Below the pieces are notes generated by a model that made no database searches, was not told where the DNA came from, and was given only the letters and a program-made list of their open reading frames with translations. This document shows positions 1-6,979 of a stretch of 21,223 bases of DNA, one piece after another. Every line of letters starts with the position of its first letter. Position 1 is the first letter of the stretch. The stretch lies in the NCBI GenBank assembly GCA_031404455.1, contig JANNHP010000265.1, forward strand, positions 1 through 21,223, written 5' to 3'. Source of the DNA: JANNHP01 sp031404455. Its GTDB lineage: Bacteria; Planctomycetota; JAJSAM01; JAJVHW01. The translations under genes and the position numbers were made by a program.

Positions 1-65
1 TTCTCCAGCTCGACGAGGAAGTCCTTCGCGTCCTTCTCGGAGTCGGGCGTCACTCGGACGATCAC
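1..65 (-). CDS. Partial gene, unknown product (N-terminus only)
   Basis: Only the first 21 codons lie in the window. The gene starts with GTG at 65-63 and runs off the left edge. The GTG overlaps the TGA stop of the upstream HEAT-repeat lipoprotein gene as a GTGA tetranucleotide, the usual sign of translational coupling within an operon. The visible peptide begins MIVRVTPDSEKDAKDFLVEL, which is charged and looks like the start of a small soluble alpha/beta domain. It has no signal peptide. The piece is too short to assign to a family. Confidence 0.55.
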   Translation of the reverse strand, partial: MIVRVTPDSEKDAKDFLVELE

Positions 66-1192
66 TTCGCAGCACCCTTCTCCCGCAGTTCGAGAAGCCG
101 AGCCGCCTCGCCGCGGACGGTTGCGTCGCTATCTTGCGTACGGCGCTCGAGCAGCGCCAGCGACTCGGGCGTGTTCATCCGCGCCGCGGCTTGGAGGACG
201 GTGAGCCGCACGCGCATGGCAGGGTCCTCCTCCATGGACAGGAGAAGCGTCCTGGCCTGCGGGTGCGGACTCCTCGCCAGGGCGACCGCGGCCCCGCCGC
301 GGATGTTCTCGGCGCTGCTCGCCGCGAGAGCCGCCGTCGCGCAGTTGCCGATGTCGTCGCCCTGCGTCGTCATGCCGATCTTCACGCCCTCCAGGGCTGC
401 ATCGCCTTCGAGCCGGGCCAGCCGTTCCAACGCGTGCGACTTCAGGTCGTAGCGGTCGGTCCTCATCGCCTGCACGTACCAAGGCACCACGCGCGGGTCG
501 TCGATCAGCGACATCCGGCGCACGGCTTCCTCGGAGACGTCCCAGTTCGCGCCGAGCATCTTCGCGCCCCATTCGTCGATGAGCGGTCCGAGCGTGGCGG
601 GATCGAGCGGTTCCGGTTCGGTCGCGATGCGCACCCGCGGGATGTCGAGCCGGCCGTGCCAGAGCTTGCCCCGATCGCCGCAGACCTCTCTCACCTCGGG
701 GACGTCCAGCACCGCGCTCAGGTAGTAGGCGTTCCCGTCCCGAGGCAGCACGCGGCCGAAGTACGGGCCCAAGTCCACGAGAGCAGCCTGACCGCCGGGG
801 ATGCCGAATCCGAGCGGCCCGACGCGGAAGCGGATCGAGCTGTCGTGCGGCAAGACCAACTCGATGGGGTCGATGACCGGCGAGCTGAAGGGGAGCCCGG
901 TCGTCGGAACGTCGCGGCCGTCCGCATCGGTCACGCGGTACGTGATGTCCTTCAGATGCATGGTCATGAGCATGGGGTTCTTCAGGGCGCGGACGTTGCC
1001 CAGCTCGACCTGGGTGACGACGATGCCGGTGCCGTTGCTGATGTGCGAGACGCGCGTGAAGAGCCGGGCTCGCAGTCCGTTGGTCGTCTCGGACCACGCG
1101 GCGTCGTCGTTCGGCACCACCGTGCTCGCGCAGCCGGTCTGGAGAGCGATGGCCAGGAGGACCGCGACGGCATACGCGAGCAGACGAGGCAT
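62..1192 (-). CDS. HEAT-repeat-containing lipoprotein
   Basis: The 376-residue product is probably a membrane-anchored envelope protein. It has a basic start, a hydrophobic stretch (residues 5-17) and a Cys at 21 in the context LQTGC. This resembles a lipobox, although Gln at -3 is unusual. Residues about 35-200 form a beta-rich region without a recognised family. From about residue 218 to the end are Ala/Leu/Arg-rich helical pairs, with phrases such as DPRVVPWYVQAM, DPAMRVRLTVLQAAARM and SDATVRGEAARLLELR, typical of HEAT/PBS-lyase-like repeats that serve as protein-binding scaffolds. The ATG at 1192-1190 is preceded by GGAGG at 1199-1203 with 6-nt spacing, which fixes the start. The gene overlaps the following partial gene by 4 bp and is divergent from the secreted-protein gene at 1505. 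No enzymatic residues are apparent, so a structural or interaction role is inferred. Confidence 0.85.
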   Translation of the reverse strand: MPRLLAYAVAVLLAIALQTGCASTVVPNDDAAWSETTNGLRARLFTRVSHISNGTGIVVTQVELGNVRALKNPMLMTMHLKDITYRVTDADGRDVPTTGLPFSSPVIDPIELVLPHDSSIRFRVGPLGFGIPGGQAALVDLGPYFGRVLPRDGNAYYLSAVLDVPEVREVCGDRGKLWHGRLDIPRVRIATEPEPLDPATLGPLIDEWGAKMLGANWDVSEEAVRRMSLIDDPRVVPWYVQAMRTDRYDLKSHALERLARLEGDAALEGVKIGMTTQGDDIGNCATAALAASSAENIRGGAAVALARSPHPQARTLLLSMEEDPAMRVRLTVLQAAARMNTPESLALLERRTQDSDATVRGEAARLLELREKGAAK

Positions 1193-1504
1193 CCTGGTCC
1201 TCCGAACGTCGCCGCTCAGCCACGAGCAGCGACCAGAGTGTACTGCCCTTGCTCGACGGGTGGCCGCCGCTCGTCGGCCAGAACCCAGTCGCGCGATGAC
1301 GGATGCAACTCTCGACCGTACCTGGGCCAGGATGGAGCGATTGGCCCGCCGAATTCGGCCTGGAACGGTGTGTCCACGGCAATGTCGTCTCCGCGCGCGG
1401 CCGCAACCAACCCGTTGCTCCGTTCTTCCGGATCGGTTATCTCTCTTGTCGCCGACGCCGGCCCGGCGACGGCGAGGGCGCCGTCGGCGCAGGGAGAGAG
1501 TTCG
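1193..1504. other. Divergent intergenic region with a two-hairpin leader
   Basis: These 312 bp separate the divergent HEAT lipoprotein and secreted-protein genes, so they must carry both promoters. I could not pick convincing -35/-10 pairs. Open frames cross the region on both strands, but none has an SD-supported start or a recognisable domain. The right end, just before the ribosome site of the 1505 gene, contains two consecutive inverted repeats, listed separately. Confidence 0.5.
1449..1490 (+). promoter_or_regulatory. Two adjacent GC-rich hairpins just upstream of an SD site
   Basis: Positions 1449-1475 form a 27-nt imperfect palindrome. The arms TCGCCGaCGCCGG and CCGGCGaCGGCGA flank a single central C, with one A-A mismatch per arm. 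A second hairpin follows directly, GCGCC-gtc-GGCGC at 1478-1490. It abuts the purine-rich SD sequence AGGGAGAG at 1491-1498, which lies 6 nt before the ATG at 1505. In RNA these could occlude or expose the SD; in DNA the first could be an operator. The surrounding sequence is GC-rich, so part of this could arise by chance. Confidence 0.35.
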
Positions 1505-2791
1505 ATGCGGATCCGCTTCGCGGCGCTGTGCGGGGTTGCGGTGCTGGCGTCGATCGCGATCGGGCCGCCGCGGGCGGTGGCGAACGGGAACGATTCGAAA
1601 GAGACGGCGGCGGCGGTGAAGGCCGCCAGCGCGGCGGTGAAGACGATCGTCAAGGGCGCAGCGAAGCTGATCGGCGCGGCGGTGGTCGGCACGACGGGAC
1701 GCATCGCGGCGCTGGACAAGGCGGCGAAGACCGGGAACAACGTGGAGACGCTGTCCGGGGTCCAGTCGACGCCCGACATCAAGGTCTCCCCGGAGCAGAG
1801 GGCGGGACTCCTCGACGCCTGCATCCGGAACATGGTGCGCTTCGACGACGAGAGCCTGGGGTACTGCCGCGACGCCTACGTGGACTTCGCGGCGTCGCCC
1901 GCGTGTCAGAGCCTCGCCGAGACGGAATCGACGAACCGCCTCGCCGGCAGCGGCGGCCCTCTGGACCAGTTCACCGCGGGGCTTGCCGACGCATGGGTGA
2001 AGGGCAGCGGCACGGTGAACAGGGTTGTGCAGAAGTTCCAGGTCACGCTCACGAACGGGGGCACCGCGTTCACCTACATCGGCGGCCCGGCGCCGGCGTT
2101 CACCACGCCCACGTTCGTCACGGCCCCGAACCGCGTGATCGACACCCCGCTGATCCTCGGAACGTTCGGCGACTCCGACGGCGGACTGCGCGCGCTGGTG
2201 GCGTACCCAGGCCAGACGCCGATCGGCGACTTCAGGGGCGCGAACACGTCGGTGGTCGCGGCGAGCACCGCCGGAACCCTCGGCTTCACGAACTTCCTGC
2301 AGTTCCCGGGCGGCGAGGAAGGCGAACGCGGCGTATTCCTCTACACGGAGAACGTCAATTCGTCCTTCGGCGGCGAGGGAAGGGTCTTCCTGCTCGACAG
2401 ATTCACGGACGCGCTGCGGCCGACGACGCCCGTGCGGATCGTCGATCCGGGCCCCTGCGTGCCCGCCGGCGGCAACACCGACGTCACCTCGTCCACGCCG
2501 CTCCTCGACCTCGGGGTGACCCAGACGGGAATGTCGGCGTCGAACTCGCTCGTCCTCACCAACAACTCGTCGTCCTCCATCGACGTGACGCTCTCGATCG
2601 TCGCCACGGGGAGCAACTCAGGCAAGTTCGTCCTCTTCAACTCGAACATGCGCACGATCTTCAACGGCAGCACGACCGGGGTCGGCATCGGCGCCAGCTC
2701 GACGACGGCCGGCACCTTCACCGCAAAACTGCGGGTCACCTGGCCGGGCGGCACGCTGGACGTGCCGCTCACGGTCAGAATCAACAACTGA
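1505..2791 (+). CDS. Secreted protein of unknown function with C-terminal Ig-like domain
   Basis: The 428-residue product has a clear Sec signal peptide (MRIRF, hydrophobic core, likely cleavage after AVA near residue 27). I do not recognise the whole protein. A Lys/Ala-rich amphipathic helix follows (about 33-75), then a helical segment with three Cys, then a beta-rich Gly/Thr middle part. The last ~100 residues (LDLGVTQTG...LVLTNNSSSSIDVTLSI...) resemble an immunoglobulin-like fold of the ASH or choice-of-anchor D type. It is probably exported to the periplasm or cell surface. The ATG at 1505 is chosen because SD AGGGAGAG (1491-1498) precedes it and the signal peptide starts exactly there; an in-frame ATG at 1382 lacks such support. 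The stop TGA (2789-2791) is followed in the same frame by the TMTC-like gene. Confidence 0.85.
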   Translation: MRIRFAALCGVAVLASIAIGPPRAVANGNDSKETAAAVKAASAAVKTIVKGAAKLIGAAVVGTTGRIAALDKAAKTGNNVETLSGVQSTPDIKVSPEQRAGLLDACIRNMVRFDDESLGYCRDAYVDFAASPACQSLAETESTNRLAGSGGPLDQFTAGLADAWVKGSGTVNRVVQKFQVTLTNGGTAFTYIGGPAPAFTTPTFVTAPNRVIDTPLILGTFGDSDGGLRALVAYPGQTPIGDFRGANTSVVAASTAGTLGFTNFLQFPGGEEGERGVFLYTENVNSSFGGEGRVFLLDRFTDALRPTTPVRIVDPGPCVPAGGNTDVTSSTPLLDLGVTQTGMSASNSLVLTNNSSSSIDVTLSIVATGSNSGKFVLFNSNMRTIFNGSTTGVGIGASSTTAGTFTAKLRVTWPGGTLDVPLTVRINN

Positions 2792-2815
2792 CGTTCCGCC
2801 ATCCGCAGAGAGCGC

Positions 2816-4726
2816 CTGCTCCCGCTGCTGGTCGCGCTGGTCACGTGCGGCGCGTACGCGAACAGCTTCGGCGGAGCCTTCCTCTTCGACGACGTCCCTC
2901 TGATCGTCGCCAACCCCGAGATCCGGAAACTCTGGCCTCCGACGATCCTCATCTGGAACACGCTGCGGCCGCTGCCCTTCTATTCGTTCGCGGTCAACCA
3001 CGCGATCAGCGGCTACGAGGTCTGGTCGTATCACGCGCTGACGCTCGCGTTCCACGTCGCGGCGGCGCTCACGCTCTTCGGGTTCGCGCGTCGCGCGCTC
3101 CGGCTGCCTCGCGCCGGTCTCGGGGAGGATGCTTCGACGGCGACCGCGTTCGCGCTGGCGCTCCTCTGGGCGGTCCATCCGCTCAACACGCAGGCCGTGG
3201 ACTACGTCGTCCAGCGCGCGGAGTGCATGGCAGGACTCGCGTGCCTCGTCGCGCTCTACTGCCTCGTGAGGGCGGCGACCGCAGGCGATGCCGGGCGCGG
3301 GTGGCAGGTCGCGACGGTGATCGCGTTCTACGCCGGGCTCGGCTGCAAAGAGGTCGCGTTCACCATGCCGCTGACGCTCTACCTCTTCGACGCACTCGTG
3401 GTGACGGGATCGTTCGCCGAGCCGCTGCGCCGCCGCGCGGGTCTCTACGTCGCGCTGGCCGCGCCATTCCTGATCGTGCCGCTCGTCTGGCTCGTCATTG
3501 CGCCGTGGCGATTCGGGACGCTCCGTGCGGCTCCTGATGCCGGGACTCCGCTCGACTACGCGTGGTCGCAGGGAGCCGTCATCGTCGGCTACGTGCGCCG
3601 CGTCCTCTGGCCCTCCAATCTCAACCTCGACCACGCATGGGATCCGGCGCAGCACCGCCACGAGACGATGTGGGGAGTCGCGCTCGTCGGTGCGGCGCTT
3701 CTCGCGACGATCGAAGGCGTCCGGCGACGCGCGCCCGCCGTCTGGCTCGGCGCCGCGTTCTTCCTCTTCCTCGCGCCCAGTTCGAGCTTCCACCCGCTCG
3801 CCGATCGCATGGTCGAGCACCGCATGTACCTCGCAGCGATTCCCTGTCTCGCGCTGGTCGTGCTCGGCGCGCGGGGAGCGCTCGTGCGTCTGACTGACGT
3901 GCCCGCTCGTCGCACAGCGGGCGCCGCGGTCATCGCGGCCGCGGCCGCCGGCCTCGGCGCCGTGACGTTCGCACGCAACGCCGACTACGCGAGCGCGGAG
4001 CGCATGTGGACGGACGTCGTCGCGAAGGCGCCGCACAACGCACGGGGGCACTACAACCTCGGGTGTGCGCTGCTCGAGGCGGGTGGCGCCGCGAATGAGG
4101 ACCGTGCGCTCGAGCGGTTCCTCGAGGCGGTGCGCCTGCGCCCGGCCTACGCCAGCGCACACAACAACGCGGGGACGGTCCTCTTCCGCCGGGGACGCTA
4201 CGAGGAATCGGCCGAGCACTTCCGGGCGGGACTCGTGCCGGGCGACCCGCCGTTCGAAGCGCTGCGCAACTACGGGAACGTCCTGATGGAACTCGCCCGT
4301 CACGACGAGGCCGCGGCGGTGCTGCGGCGCGCCGAGGAACGTCTCCTCGAGCGGCCCATGGACGACGCCACGGCGGCGCGTCTCGCGTGCGACATCGGAA
4401 TCTGCCTGGCGCGGTCGGGCGCACCCGACGAGGCGCTCCGTCACTTCCGGCGCGCCGTCGGATCCGATCCGGGACTCGCAGTTGCGTGGATCAACATGGC
4501 CGCGCTCCTCGCCACGACGGGGAAGCTTCCCGACGCGATCGACGCCTACTTCGCCGCGATCGCCGCGGAGCCTTCGTCGGCGAAAGCGCGGGTCGAGGTG
4601 CTGGCACTCTGCCTCGACACGCGCAACCGCGCTGCGGCGAGGACGCATCTCGAGGCGTTGGTGCGCCGCGATCCGTCGAGCGCCGAAGCCGCGCGCGTCC
4701 TGGAGTTCGTCCGCCGCGCGCGCTGA
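2816..4726 (+). CDS. TMTC-like GT-C membrane glycosyltransferase with TPR domain (start uncertain)
   Basis: The product is a multi-pass membrane protein of about 636 residues. The first ~395 residues are hydrophobic segments separated by loops; the last ~230 are tetratricopeptide repeats (HYNLGCALLEAG, HNNAGTVLFRRGRYEESAEHF, NYGNVLMELARHDEAA). The N-terminus reads CGAYANSFGGAFLFDDVPLI; the FDD acidic pair (D25, D26 from the CTG) in the first external loop is typical of GT-C enzymes that use polyprenyl-phosphate sugars, as in TMTC O-mannosyltransferases. The conserved HPLNTQAVDYVVQRAE follows. Protein glycosylation across the membrane is inferred. The start is problematic: this frame has no ATG, GTG or TTG between the TGA at 2789 and the GTG at 3197, and starting at 3197 would remove the FDD loop. 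CTG at 2816, 3 nt after AGAGAG, or CTG at 2825, is the best available choice. The gene ends 1 bp before the convergent VanZ-CBM9 gene. Confidence 0.72.
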   Translation: MLPLLVALVTCGAYANSFGGAFLFDDVPLIVANPEIRKLWPPTILIWNTLRPLPFYSFAVNHAISGYEVWSYHALTLAFHVAAALTLFGFARRALRLPRAGLGEDASTATAFALALLWAVHPLNTQAVDYVVQRAECMAGLACLVALYCLVRAATAGDAGRGWQVATVIAFYAGLGCKEVAFTMPLTLYLFDALVVTGSFAEPLRRRAGLYVALAAPFLIVPLVWLVIAPWRFGTLRAAPDAGTPLDYAWSQGAVIVGYVRRVLWPSNLNLDHAWDPAQHRHETMWGVALVGAALLATIEGVRRRAPAVWLGAAFFLFLAPSSSFHPLADRMVEHRMYLAAIPCLALVVLGARGALVRLTDVPARRTAGAAVIAAAAAGLGAVTFARNADYASAERMWTDVVAKAPHNARGHYNLGCALLEAGGAANEDRALERFLEAVRLRPAYASAHNNAGTVLFRRGRYEESAEHFRAGLVPGDPPFEALRNYGNVLMELARHDEAAAVLRRAEERLLERPMDDATAARLACDIGICLARSGAPDEALRHFRRAVGSDPGLAVAWINMAALLATTGKLPDAIDAYFAAIAAEPSSAKARVEVLALCLDTRNRAAARTHLEALVRRDPSSAEAARVLEFVRRAR

Positions 4727-4727
4727 G

Positions 4728-6527
4728 TCACTCGAACTCCACGATCCCGAAGCGCGCCGGGACGTGGAAGGACGCCCTGAACGTCGGCGACCACGCCTGG
4801 TGCTGCGCGAACCGGTCCGCGTCGTTCCGCGAGAGGGGCTTACCGTCACCCGGCGCGGCGCGCGGCCGCTCGATCCGGTAGAGCCCGACCCGCCAGCGCT
4901 GGCCCGGCGTCGGCGGCAACTGGATCCTCGTGCGCTCCGACGGCGTCGTCGTCGAGCGGAACGCCCTCCACGGGATGGCGATCTCCATCGTGAGGCCCCG
5001 GTCGTCGTCGAGCGGACCAGCGGACTCCCAGTCGGCGACGGCGTCGAGCGTGCCGTCCACGGCGACCTTGCACTCGACATCGCGGGCGTCCCAGTCGGCC
5101 AGGCCGACGAACTGCGCCCACGGCTCGAAGTCCGACGGCGACTCGGGGATGTAGTTGAAGAGGTCGTACGCGACGCCGAGCGGGCTGAATTCGAACTCGT
5201 AGTACGTGATCTCGTCGCCGTCGGGATCGACGAAGATCTCGACGACCTCGTCGCCCGGAAGCCTCGGGTCGTCGCGCGCGGCCGTCCGCGCCCACACGTC
5301 CCGGTCCTGCGCCTCGAACGCGATGTAGAGGGCGCGGTCGTCCCAGATGAGCCGCGCCCACGTGCCGGCGAGCGGCACCTTCTCATCGGCGGGGCGCGGG
5401 TGCTTCGGGTACTCGGGCTCGTTGCGCACGAACGGACCGATCCGCTGCGCCGCCGCCCACTCCGGCTCGTCGATCACACCGTCGACGACGATGCGGTCCG
5501 CCGCGGCGCGGCGCGCAACGGCCGTCGGCACGTCCTCGTGGACCGCGCGTCCCTCTCGCCGGGACGGCGGGTCGATGCTCACGGTCACGAGGAGGACGAG
5601 ACCGAGCGCCGCTCCCCGCGTCACGTACGTCCGTGCGCCTGAGACGAGCAGTCCGAAGATCAGCACCGATGCGATGAACAGCGGGATGCCGTCCACCGGC
5701 GTCATCCAGTGGGCGGCCTTGCCGATGTCGTACTCGTTCCAGGCGTGGCGATAGGTGTACGTGCCGAACAGCGTCGCGAGAGTGGCGCGGCTGAGCAGCA
5801 GCAGCGGGAGCAGGAGGGCCGCGATCGCCACTACCGCCCTTCCGAGCAGACGGGCCGGCTCCTTGGATCGGTCCTCTCCGGGACGCGTCGTCAAGAGGAG
5901 CACGCCGCCCGCCGCGCCGGCGGCGTCGAGGATCATGTCGCTCCAGTCGAGACCGGTCCACCTGAGGCCCTCGGTCCAGATGGAGATGCCCCAGTGCTGC
6001 CAGGCCTCGTCGAGGACGCCGAGGAACACCGCGACGAGGAACGCCGCGGCCGCGCGCCCGCCGCGTCCGAGTCCCGCGTAGAGCAGGGCTCCGACGATGG
6101 CGTACTGGCCGAAGTGGATGAGCTCCGACGCGAACACGATGCAGCTCTTCCACAGGAGATGCACGCACGCGGCCCAGAGCGCCCAGGTCAAGAGGTGCGC
6201 GCGGCGTTCCTCGCGTGTGAGCGCCCGGAACCGGCGGATGGCGACGACGGCGCCCACGCACACCAGCACGACGAACAGGACGCGGAGCAGGAAGTCGGCC
6301 GCGCGCACGCCGTGTTCCCCGCCGCGCTCGTCGAGGTGCCCGGGAACTTTCGACCACTGGAAGAAGTCGTGCGCCAGGTCCGTGCCGTACCCGTGCGCAA
6401 TCGTCGACCAGGCCCAGACGCCGAACGCCACGCAGAGGAGCAGCGCGCGCCGTCGGCGTGCCGCCCGTTCCGACGCGGCGCCTCCGCCCGTCGCGGCGTT
6501 CGTCGGATCGGCGGAGGTGGGGGTCAT
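4728..6527 (-). CDS. VanZ-like membrane domain fused to CBM9-like domain
   Basis: The product has 599 residues. Residues about 25-220 form a VanZ-like membrane domain with several transmembrane helices and the family's spaced motifs: SELIHFGQYAIVG, VLDEAWQHWG and WSDMILDAAGAAGG. A further two to three membrane segments follow (about 230-320). Residues about 340-595 form a CBM9-like beta-sandwich: VDGVIDEPEW near its start, LYIAFEAQDRDVW, then DDPRLPGDEVVEIFVDPDGDEITYYEFEFSPLG. This suggests an extracytoplasmic sugar- or glycoconjugate-binding module tethered to an integral membrane protein. VanZ-type domains are linked to lipoglycopeptide resistance in Gram-positives but are widespread and mostly of unknown function. 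The ATG at 6527-6525 is the first start in this frame. The gene faces the TMTC-like gene tail to tail with 1 bp between stops. Confidence 0.85.
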   Translation of the reverse strand: MTPTSADPTNAATGGGAASERAARRRRALLLCVAFGVWAWSTIAHGYGTDLAHDFFQWSKVPGHLDERGGEHGVRAADFLLRVLFVVLVCVGAVVAIRRFRALTREERRAHLLTWALWAACVHLLWKSCIVFASELIHFGQYAIVGALLYAGLGRGGRAAAAFLVAVFLGVLDEAWQHWGISIWTEGLRWTGLDWSDMILDAAGAAGGVLLLTTRPGEDRSKEPARLLGRAVVAIAALLLPLLLLSRATLATLFGTYTYRHAWNEYDIGKAAHWMTPVDGIPLFIASVLIFGLLVSGARTYVTRGAALGLVLLVTVSIDPPSRREGRAVHEDVPTAVARRAAADRIVVDGVIDEPEWAAAQRIGPFVRNEPEYPKHPRPADEKVPLAGTWARLIWDDRALYIAFEAQDRDVWARTAARDDPRLPGDEVVEIFVDPDGDEITYYEFEFSPLGVAYDLFNYIPESPSDFEPWAQFVGLADWDARDVECKVAVDGTLDAVADWESAGPLDDDRGLTMEIAIPWRAFRSTTTPSERTRIQLPPTPGQRWRVGLYRIERPRAAPGDGKPLSRNDADRFAQHQAWSPTFRASFHVPARFGIVEFE

Positions 6528-6589
6528 GGCGGCGGCGCGCGAGTGTATGCGCGCGCCGCCGCCGCGCCGCCCGTCAGTCGAGGAGGGCG

Positions 6590-6608
6590 CGCGAAGCGCC
6601 GCTTCGCG
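6590..6608. repeat. Short perfect inverted repeat
   Basis: The arms CGCGAAGCG (6590-6598) and CGCTTCGCG (6600-6608) are perfect complements around a single C. In RNA this gives a 7-bp stem with a 5-nt loop. There is no T-tract on either side, so it does not look like an intrinsic terminator. It lies about 60 bp upstream of the VanZ-CBM9 start and 8 bp outside the larger inverted repeat. Confidence 0.45.
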
Positions 6609-6616
6609 TCGCTTTC

Positions 6617-6882
6617 AAAGGGTGTGAAGGAACCCCGCGCGAGCGTCGGTTGGGCCCTGGCGGCCTGCTGCAAGGCGCTCGCGTGAAGGCAACTCGGCTG
6701 AGTTCCAGGCGCGAGCCCCCTCCCTGCGGCGCGAGGCGCCGCGCGGAGTCGCGTCGTCAGCGCCGGGGGCGATGACGACGTGCACGCGGCAGCAGGCCGC
6801 CATGGCTCAATTCACCGTCGCTCAGACCGCAGAGCACATGCAACGCCGGCGCCGCGCGGGGTTCCTTCTCATGGAACCCTTT
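6617..6882. repeat. Large nested inverted repeat (three arm pairs)
   Basis: Three collinear perfect arm pairs nest inside each other. The outermost is AAAGGGT (6617-6623) with ACCCTTT (6876-6882). The next is a 16-bp arm, GAAGGAACCCCGCGCG (6626-6641), with its exact complement at 6853-6868. The innermost is a 14-bp arm, TGGCGGCCTGCTGC (6658-6671), with its complement at 6789-6802. The side segments between arms are unequal (16 and 50 nt) and the centre is about 117 nt. The right arm also forms its own hairpin, GGGTTCC-TTCTCAT-GGAACCC (6859-6879). Candidates are a non-autonomous mobile or REP/BIME-like element, or a structured RNA. Confidence 0.6.
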
Positions 6883-6968
6883 CAGCCCCCGAGAGTTCCG
6901 CCTGCACGCGGAACCGGCCTCGAAGGCGACCCCGCACTCGCGAGTCAGTGACCGCCCCCGCCTGGGCT

Positions 6969-6974
6969 ATCCTC
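6969..6974 (+). promoter_or_regulatory. Putative -10 element for a leaderless transcript
   Basis: The hexamer TATCCT fits a TANNNT -10 element and ends 5 nt before the cytochrome ATG at 6980. No Shine-Dalgarno-like sequence is visible ahead of this ATG. Transcription starting at or next to the A of the ATG would give a leaderless mRNA. No strong -35 sequence is seen, so the call is tentative. Confidence 0.35.
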
Positions 6975-6979
6975 GCCGC

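Larger units (their letters stand above)
6528..6979. other. 452-bp intergenic region dominated by inverted repeats
   Basis: This gap lies between the divergent VanZ-CBM9 and heptaheme cytochrome genes. It contains a short hairpin at 6590-6608, a large nested inverted repeat at 6617-6882 and a promoter-like motif next to the cytochrome start. A 62-codon ORF on the minus strand (6615-6803) lies within the repeat. It is Arg/Ala-rich, has no domain and is most likely not a gene. Confidence 0.6.

Noticed and set aside
1382..1504. N-terminal extension of the secreted protein from the in-frame ATG at 1382
   Set aside because: The signal peptide and the SD-supported ATG at 1505 mark the real start; the extension would bury the signal peptide.
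1216..1833. A 205-codon minus-strand frame covering the spacer and the start of the secreted-protein gene
   Set aside because: No SD, no domain, and it runs antisense to a gene with a signal peptide and SD. The spacer part looks somewhat protein-like but I could not support a gene or remnant.
2618..5386. A 922-codon open frame on the minus strand
   Set aside because: Arg/Ser-rich translation without domains, antisense to the TMTC-like gene and offset from the VanZ-CBM9 gene; a by-product of high third-position GC.
6615..6803. A 62-codon minus-strand ORF in the 6528-6979 gap
   Set aside because: It lies inside the nested inverted repeat, has no SD or domain, and is better explained as part of the repeat element.
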